Below are positions 1 through 5,372 of a DNA stretch of 5,372 nucleotides, piece by piece; the first letter of the stretch is position 1; each line of letters starts with the position of its first letter. Under the pieces are notes generated by a model. The model made no database searches and was not told the origin of the DNA. It saw nothing but the letters and a program-made list of their open reading frames with translations. The position numbers and the translations under genes are program-made. Source of the DNA: Comamonadaceae bacterium (GTDB taxonomy: Bacteria > Pseudomonadota > Gammaproteobacteria > Burkholderiales > Burkholderiaceae_C); assembly GCA_947460165.1 (NCBI GenBank), contig CANHKH010000260.1, positions 1-5,372 of the forward strand, in the 5' to 3' direction.

Positions 1-55
1 AACTGCCCGTGTCGGCGACGGCCACAAAGGCTTTGAGGTTGGCGAGGGTGTCCAT
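1..55 (-). CDS. LysR-type transcriptional regulator, N-terminal fragment (runs off left edge)
   Basis: Read on the minus strand, an ATG at 55-53 opens a frame of 18 complete codons to the edge: MDTLANLKAFVAVADTGS. This has the pattern of the first helix of the LysR-family winged helix-turn-helix domain, a Met followed by a short amphipathic helix of the type LxxFVxVAxxGS, after which family members usually continue with Phe or Leu. Only this N-terminus is present, so the effector domain and any ligand clue lie outside the window. The gene is divergent from the amidohydrolase gene, with 111 bp between the start codons, which is the classic layout for a LysR regulator and the catabolic operon it controls and is also how such regulators usually repress themselves. 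No strong Shine-Dalgarno precedes the ATG. The family call rests on few residues but is supported by the arrangement. Confidence 0.7.
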   Translation of the reverse strand, partial: MDTLANLKAFVAVADTGS

Positions 56-104
56 GCTGGGCTTGGTCTTTCGCGATTCGAGAAAGCTAAATCAAGAAAT
101 TGAG

Positions 105-121
105 GTATTGTGCGTGAATAC
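105..121. promoter_or_regulatory. Inverted repeat GTATT-N7-AATAC, candidate operator
   Basis: Perfect 5-bp arms GTATT (105-109) and AATAC (117-121) flank a 7-base centre and cover the -35 of the candidate promoter. A second short dyad, GCGT-N4-ACGC (112-123), overlaps it. A LysR protein is probably encoded divergently, so this is the natural place for its binding site. The symmetric T-N11-A core of textbook LysR boxes is not met exactly, and 5-bp arms can occur by chance. Confidence 0.3.
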
Positions 122-136
122 GCGATTAAATATGAT
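108..136 (+). promoter_or_regulatory. Candidate sigma70 promoter of the amidohydrolase-Bug operon
   Basis: TTGTGC (108-113, 3/6 to TTGACA) and TATGAT (131-136, 5/6 to TATAAT) are separated by the optimal 17 bp. Transcription would start near 143, just upstream of the GGAG at 157-160 and the ATG at 167. The poor -35 fits a promoter that needs an activator, as many LysR-controlled promoters do. This is pattern matching only; AT-rich stretches readily give such matches. Confidence 0.4.
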
Positions 137-156
137 GCTGATTTTTCACACCCCCC

Positions 157-160
157 GGAG
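157..160 (+). promoter_or_regulatory. Ribosome binding site deciding the amidohydrolase start
   Basis: GGAG lies 6 bases before the ATG at 167. The upstream in-frame GTG at 110 has only GAGG at 102-105, 4 bases away. That GTG also lies inside the candidate -35/operator and before the predicted transcription start. Confidence 0.6.
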
Positions 161-166
161 ACTCCC

Positions 167-1216
167 ATGAGCGTGCCCCCCAGCCAGTCTTACCTGCGCA
201 TTGCCACCGAAGAGGCATTTGCCCCCCCAGAGATGCTGCGCATCTACGAAAAAATCTTGGCTGGCAGCGATGTGGACCCCGGTTTCAAGGGCCTGATGGG
301 TTTTTACATGAGCAGCCCCAGCGAGCGGGCGCGCCACATCATGCGCTGCCTGCAAGACCTGGACCAAATTCGCCTGGCGCACATGGACGAGGCGGGCATT
401 GACCACCAGGTGATTGCACTGACCGCCCCGGGCGTGCAAATCATGGACAAAGACACGGCCGTGTCTTTCAGCCGCGTGGCCAATGACCAACTGGCCGATG
501 CCTGCAAACGCCACCCCACGCGCTTTACCGGCATGATTGCCATCCCCGTGCAAGACCCACAGGCCGCTGCCAAGGAAATCGAGCGAGGCGTTTCGCAGCT
601 GGGCATGAACTCGGTGGTCATCAACTCGCACACGCATGGCGAGTACCTGTCGGACACCAAGTTCTGGGATATTTTTGCCGCGGCCGAAGCGCATGGCACG
701 CCGATTTACCTGCACCCCAATTCGCTGCCGCGCAACATGTTGCAGCCCTTCCAGGAGTGCGGCCTGGACGGTGCGATTTACGGCTTTGGCGTGGAGACGG
801 GCTTGCACGCGCTGCGCATCATCACCTCGGGGGTGTTTGACCGCTTTCCCAAGTTGCAGATGATCATTGGCCACATGGGCGAGGCCCTGCCGTTTTGGTC
901 GTACAGGCTGGACTATATGCACCAGGCCACGGTGCGTTCGCAGCGCTACGAGAGCATCAAGCCCCTACAGAAAAAGCCCAGCGACTACTTGCGCGAGAAT
1001 TTCTACATCACCAACAGCGGTGTGGCATGGGAGCCAGCCATCAAGTTCACGCAGTCCATTGTGGGTGTGGACCGGGTGCTCTACGCCATGGACTACCCCT
1101 ACCAGTACGCGGCCGATGAAGTGGTCGCCATGGACAAGATGAACATGAGCGACGCCGACAAGAAAATGTTCTTCCAGACCAATGCCCAAAAAGTCTTCAA
1201 GATCACTGCTGTGTGA
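167..1216 (+). CDS. LigW-type amidohydrolase-superfamily aromatic (de)carboxylase
   Basis: This 349-residue cytosolic protein belongs to the amidohydrolase_2 (PF04909, ACMSD-like) family. It matches the pattern I recall for 5-carboxyvanillate decarboxylase LigW nearly end to end: YLRIATEEAFA at 9-19, SPSERA, ALTAPGVQ, NSHTHGEYL, GFGVETG, GHMGEALPFW, NSGVAWEPAIKF and AMDYPYQY. LigW is a Mn-dependent enzyme that removes a carboxyl group from an aromatic ring without oxygen. The expected metal and active-site residues are present: Glu15 in the TEEAF motif, His183 in IYLHP, His236 in GHMGE and Asp309 in MDYPY. The EEAF form, with Ala where gamma-resorcylate decarboxylases have EEHF, favours the LigW branch. 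The ATG at 167 was chosen for its GGAG and because the protein then starts, as in the family, just before the first strand; a GTG at 110 would add 19 residues. It is followed 32 bases later by a Bug receptor gene, so the natural substrate is probably an aromatic carboxylic acid. Alternatives are other hydroxybenzoate decarboxylases or a hydrolase of the same fold. The family is certain; the substrate is inferred. Confidence 0.88.
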   Translation: MSVPPSQSYLRIATEEAFAPPEMLRIYEKILAGSDVDPGFKGLMGFYMSSPSERARHIMRCLQDLDQIRLAHMDEAGIDHQVIALTAPGVQIMDKDTAVSFSRVANDQLADACKRHPTRFTGMIAIPVQDPQAAAKEIERGVSQLGMNSVVINSHTHGEYLSDTKFWDIFAAAEAHGTPIYLHPNSLPRNMLQPFQECGLDGAIYGFGVETGLHALRIITSGVFDRFPKLQMIIGHMGEALPFWSYRLDYMHQATVRSQRYESIKPLQKKPSDYLRENFYITNSGVAWEPAIKFTQSIVGVDRVLYAMDYPYQYAADEVVAMDKMNMSDADKKMFFQTNAQKVFKITAV

Positions 1217-1248
1217 GCCCTGTCATGACCTTTGAACCGAGACACACC

Positions 1249-2232
1249 ATGAAACTCAAGCTTAAAAGTTCTGCCCTGGGCCTGCTGGCCCTGGCGTCTA
1301 CCCTATTGCCTTTGGCCGCGCAGGCCCAGGCGGCCGCACCTTGGCCCACCCAAAGCGTGCGCATTGTGGTGCCCTTTACTGCCGGCACCGGCATGGACAC
1401 CATTGCCCGCGCCGTGGCCCCCAAGCTCAGCGAGCGCCTGGGCCAGCCCGTGCTGGTGGTGAACCAGCCCGGCGCCAGCGGCAACATTGGCGCCGACACG
1501 GTGGCCAAGTCCAGCGACGGCCACACCCTGCTGATGGGCGCCAACACCATGTTGATGGCCTCCCAGATGTACAAAAACGTGCCTTTCAACCCCACGCGCG
1601 ACTTTGCCCCGGTCTCCATGGCCGCCTATGGCACGCTCATGCTGGTGGCCAACCCCAAGACCGGTTTGAAGACCATGCAGGAGTTTGTGGCGCAGGCCAA
1701 GTCGCGTCCGGGCTCCATCTCTTTTGGCTCGCCCGGTGTGGGCACGCCGCACCACATGTCCATGGAGCTGTTCAAGGCACAAACCGGCTTGTTCTTGCTG
1801 CATGTGCCCTACCGCGGCACGGCGGGTTACACCCAAGACCTGCTGGCCGGCGAGCTGAATGTGGGCTTTTTGCCTGTGCACATTGCCCAAGGCTTTGTGC
1901 GTGACGGCAAGCTCACTGCCTTGGCTGTGGGCAGCAACAAGCGCCACCCGGTGGCGCCCACGGTGGCCACCTTTGAAGAGCTGGGCGTCAAGGGCGTGGA
2001 AGTGGACCTCTGGTACGCCTTTTTTGCCCCGTCCAAAATGCCTGCGCCCACGGTGGCCAAGCTCAACACGGAGATTGCCGCCATCATCCGCAGCCCTGAA
2101 GTCAAAGACCTGCTGGGCCGCGCCGGCATGGACGCCTCTGCCTCGGGCGTCGAGGAGTTGGCGGGCATTGTGCAAAAAGACTATCCCCGCTGGGGCGCGG
2201 TGATCAAGCGCAACGGCTTGTCCGCTGAGTAA
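1249..2232 (+). CDS. Bug/TctC-family periplasmic tricarboxylate-type solute receptor
   Basis: A 327-residue secreted binding protein of the tripartite tricarboxylate transporter receptor family (PF03401, Bug), common in Burkholderiales. Residues 1-28 form a Sec signal peptide: a basic start (MKLKLK), a Leu/Ala core and an AQA cleavage region near 24-28. The mature part starts with the family block WPTQSVRIVVPF, then AGTGMDTIAR (around 45-54) corresponding to the usual PGGxxDxxAR ligand loop, then LGQPVLVVNQPGASGNIG, DGHTLLMG and HVPYRGTAGYTQDLLAGEL; the C-terminal PAPTVAKLNTEI and SPEVKDLL are also typical. Such proteins bind small carboxylated solutes, including aromatic acids. No TctA/TctB membrane genes are in the window, as is usual for orphan Bug genes. 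The ATG at 1249 was chosen because the signal peptide then begins correctly; a weak GAGA lies 6 bases before it. An in-frame GTG at 1213 overlapping the upstream stop would put 12 odd residues before the signal. Probably co-transcribed with the decarboxylase-like gene, so its ligand may be that enzyme's substrate. Confidence 0.92.
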   Translation: MKLKLKSSALGLLALASTLLPLAAQAQAAAPWPTQSVRIVVPFTAGTGMDTIARAVAPKLSERLGQPVLVVNQPGASGNIGADTVAKSSDGHTLLMGANTMLMASQMYKNVPFNPTRDFAPVSMAAYGTLMLVANPKTGLKTMQEFVAQAKSRPGSISFGSPGVGTPHHMSMELFKAQTGLFLLHVPYRGTAGYTQDLLAGELNVGFLPVHIAQGFVRDGKLTALAVGSNKRHPVAPTVATFEELGVKGVEVDLWYAFFAPSKMPAPTVAKLNTEIAAIIRSPEVKDLLGRAGMDASASGVEELAGIVQKDYPRWGAVIKRNGLSAE

Positions 2233-2241
2233 ACCGCACAT

Positions 2242-2290
2242 TCCCTGAGCTGAGCCGCCACTGAGCAGTGCAATGGGACTGGCTCAGGGA
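2242..2290. repeat. Long-range inverted repeat with an inner hairpin
   Basis: TCCCTGAGC (2242-2250) and GCTCAGGGA (2282-2290) are perfect 9-bp complements separated by 31 bases. Between them CACT (2259-2262) and AGTG (2267-2270) can form a small inner hairpin. No T-run follows on either strand, so this is not a standard terminator. It sits just past the Bug stop codon and could be a transcript-end protecting structure or a dispersed intergenic repeat; the sequence alone does not decide. Confidence 0.6.
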
Positions 2291-2315
2291 GATACACCGC
2301 CGCTGTGAGCACTTT

Positions 2316-2347
2316 GCAAGCCCTACGTGAGGGCTTGCTTGCTTTTG
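2316..2347 (+). terminator. Rho-independent terminator of the amidohydrolase-Bug operon
   Basis: GCAAGCCCT (2316-2324) pairs perfectly with AGGGCTTGC (2330-2338) around a 5-base ACGTG loop. It is followed by the T-rich TTGCTTTTG. The position, 84 bases after the Bug stop and just before the end of the convergent gene, suits a terminator. The U-tract is interrupted by GC, so efficiency may be modest. The minus-strand copy lacks a T-run, so termination of the opposing gene here is less clear. Confidence 0.7.
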
Positions 2348-2352
2348 CAAGC
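2337..2352. repeat. Alternative hairpin overlapping the terminator tail
   Basis: GCTTGC (2337-2342), a TTTT loop and GCAAGC (2347-2352) form a 6-bp hairpin that shares bases 2337-2338 with the terminator stem and sequesters its T-tract. It lies 3 bases past the stop codon of the minus-strand gene and is the first structure that gene's transcript would meet. Confidence 0.5.
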
Positions 2353-2355
2353 TCT

Positions 2356-2967
2356 TTAGTTCAAGTAACGGGGTTTGCCGTCGGGGCTGGGGTTGGGCTC
2401 TGGCGCTTCCAGCAACTCTTGCGTGGCTTGCGGCGCAAGCACCGCAGCGCTGCTGCCCAAGAGCTGGGCCGGTGGCGGCTCCGCCCAGCCTGATGCCTTG
2501 AGGCTTTGGTTGAGCAAGCGCAGCAGGCCTTGGGTGAGGGCCGAATCCATGACCAGTTGCAAATCGCGCTGTTTTCCCGGCAGGCGTTCAAGCAGGGTGA
2601 CCTGCAGCTTGGCATCGGCCAGGGGCGTGAAGCTCAGCTCGGTGACCAGCAGCGGCTCTTCCCCCAAGGGGAGGGCCGCAGGTTGGTCTTTGAAGGGGGT
2701 TTGAAAATCCCCGTCGTAGACCGCAGCTTCTTTTTTGAAGTTCTGCAAGAGCTGCTCTTTTTGCTCTGTCATGGGGGTGTGGGCGGGGGGCGGCTGGAAC
2801 TGCTTTTCCAACTGGGCCTGGGCGGTTTTGCCCAGATGGGGCAGCAGCTTGAGCGTCAGGCGCCGGGTGAGCCAAGCGCGGAACTCCTCGCCTTTGAGGC
2901 TGTTGATGCGGATGAGCAAGCGGTCTTGCTCGCCCGAATAACTCACGTTGACTTGGTGAATGTTCAT
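2356..2967 (-). CDS. Uncharacterised 203-residue cytosolic protein
   Basis: I do not recognise a named family, though the opening MNIHQVNVSYSGEQDRLLIRI followed by an xxWLTRRL segment resembles conserved hypothetical proteins I associate with Burkholderiales. No signal peptide or membrane segment is visible. Residues 1-22 look like beta strands, 26-56 like an amphipathic helix rich in Arg/Leu (WLTRRLTLKLLPHL), 57-66 is a Pro-rich linker, and 66-82 is helical. Residues 104-127 look like two or three strands, 131-158 like a helix (MDSALTQGLLRLLNQSL), and 160-200 is a Pro/Ala-rich, probably disordered tail. The protein is rich in Leu and Gln. Codon bias matches its neighbours, which argues for a real gene. 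It converges on the Bug gene and is divergent from clpB with 123 bp between start codons. No Shine-Dalgarno precedes the ATG; see the promoter at 2974-3002. A GTG at codon 8 is a possible alternative start but also lacks a ribosome binding site. Function unknown. Confidence 0.8.
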   Translation of the reverse strand: MNIHQVNVSYSGEQDRLLIRINSLKGEEFRAWLTRRLTLKLLPHLGKTAQAQLEKQFQPPPAHTPMTEQKEQLLQNFKKEAAVYDGDFQTPFKDQPAALPLGEEPLLVTELSFTPLADAKLQVTLLERLPGKQRDLQLVMDSALTQGLLRLLNQSLKASGWAEPPPAQLLGSSAAVLAPQATQELLEAPEPNPSPDGKPRYLN

Positions 2968-2973
2968 GCGCGG

Positions 2974-3002
2974 ATTCTAGGGCGGCCGATGAGCTTTGCC
3001 TA
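2974..3002 (-). promoter_or_regulatory. Candidate sigma70 promoter giving a leaderless transcript
   Basis: On the minus strand TAGGCA (3002-2997, 4/6 to TTGACA) and TAGAAT (2979-2974, 5/6 to TATAAT) are separated by 17 bp. The -10 ends 6 bases before the ATG at 2967, so transcription would begin at or next to the A of the start codon. This matches the absence of any Shine-Dalgarno sequence. It is pattern-based only. Confidence 0.4.
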
Positions 3003-3034
3003 CGCCAGATGAGCGTATTTACAAGGTATCTACC

Positions 3035-3063
3035 CTTGAAAACAGGTGTATTCATCCCTAATT
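3035..3063 (+). promoter_or_regulatory. Candidate sigma32 (heat-shock) promoter of clpB
   Basis: CTTGAAA (3035-3041) is a full match to the RpoH -35 element. After 14 bp comes CCCTAATT (3056-3063), matching 5 of the 7 fixed positions of CCCCATNT. Transcription would start near 3070, giving a leader of about 20 bases that still contains the AGGAG. clpB is a known RpoH regulon member in proteobacteria, which makes the match credible. A sigma70 reading (TTGAAA-N17-TAATTG) is much poorer at -10. Confidence 0.6.
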
Positions 3064-3080
3064 GAAAGCAAGAGTTAACA

Positions 3081-3085
3081 AGGAG
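3081..3085 (+). promoter_or_regulatory. Ribosome binding site deciding the clpB GTG start
   Basis: AGGAG lies 5 bases before the GTG at 3091. The next residues (RHDKLTTKFQEAL) coincide with the conserved N-terminus of ClpB, so the GTG start is well supported. Confidence 0.85.
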
Positions 3086-3090
3086 TCCCC

Positions 3091-5372
<2,282 letters not shown>

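Noticed and set aside
72..127. Direct repeat CGCGATT at 72-78 and 121-127 in the divergent intergenic region
   Set aside because: Only 7 bp and not placed symmetrically about a promoter; chance occurrence is easy.
110..166. GTG at 110 as the amidohydrolase start
   Set aside because: It would add 19 residues unlike the family, its GAGG is only 4 bases away, and it overlaps the candidate -35 and operator; the ATG at 167 has GGAG at good spacing.
146..922. Open frame of 258 codons on the minus strand antisense to the amidohydrolase gene
   Set aside because: Same shadow pattern; the plus strand encodes a clear LigW-like enzyme.
1213..1248. GTG at 1213 as the Bug start, overlapping the upstream stop codon
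   Set aside because: It would place 12 non-family residues before a well-formed signal peptide that begins at the ATG at 1249.
1303..2241. Open frame of 312 codons on the minus strand antisense to the Bug gene
   Set aside because: His/Gly/Arg-rich without domain pattern; explained by codon bias of the plus-strand Bug gene, which has a signal peptide and family motifs.
2305..2493. Short plus-strand frame of 62 codons after the Bug gene
   Set aside because: It runs through the terminator hairpin and into the antisense of the minus-strand gene, with no ribosome binding site.
2506..3012. Plus-strand frame of 168 codons overlapping the uncharacterised minus-strand gene
   Set aside because: No ribosome binding site or domain pattern, and low-complexity Gly/Leu/Gln content. 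The minus-strand frame has plausible secondary structure and a family-like N-terminus.

Overview
The window looks like a chromosomal segment from a beta-proteobacterium, most likely Burkholderiales and probably Comamonadaceae. The reasons are the high GC content with strong GC3 bias, a Bug-type periplasmic solute receptor beside a catabolic gene, and a ClpB of ordinary proteobacterial type. This placement rests on gene content and protein style, not on a database match. I see no rRNA, tRNA, CRISPR array, insertion sequence or phage gene.

Left part (1-2350) is a small catabolic module. The first 55 bases encode, on the minus strand, the N-terminus of what reads as a LysR-type regulator. It is divergent from a metal-dependent amidohydrolase-superfamily (de)carboxylase that closely resembles 5-carboxyvanillate decarboxylase LigW (167-1216). 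A Bug/TctC-type periplasmic binding protein follows 32 bases later (1249-2232). A candidate sigma70 promoter with an inverted repeat over its -35 lies between regulator and enzyme. A simple reading is that the LysR protein senses an aromatic carboxylate, the Bug protein captures it or a related acid in the periplasm, and the enzyme removes a carboxyl group. The substrate cannot be fixed from sequence. The module ends in a hairpin-rich stretch (2242-2352) that includes a good rho-independent terminator.

Middle part (2356-2967, minus strand) is one uncharacterised cytosolic protein of 203 residues, convergent with the Bug gene. It has no Shine-Dalgarno sequence, but a -10-like hexamer sits exactly where a leaderless transcript would need it.

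Right part (3091-5372) is clpB, the Hsp100 disaggregase. It starts at GTG behind a clear AGGAG and a heat-shock-type (sigma32) promoter candidate, and it runs off the right edge after 760 complete codons, with no stop in the window. All motifs visible before the edge are intact. An internal ATG sits at the position homologous to the E. coli ClpB short-isoform start.

I found no convincing new multi-gene system. The points most worth checking are the substrate of the LysR/LigW-like/Bug module, the possible leaderless gene, and the nested inverted repeats at the convergent junction.
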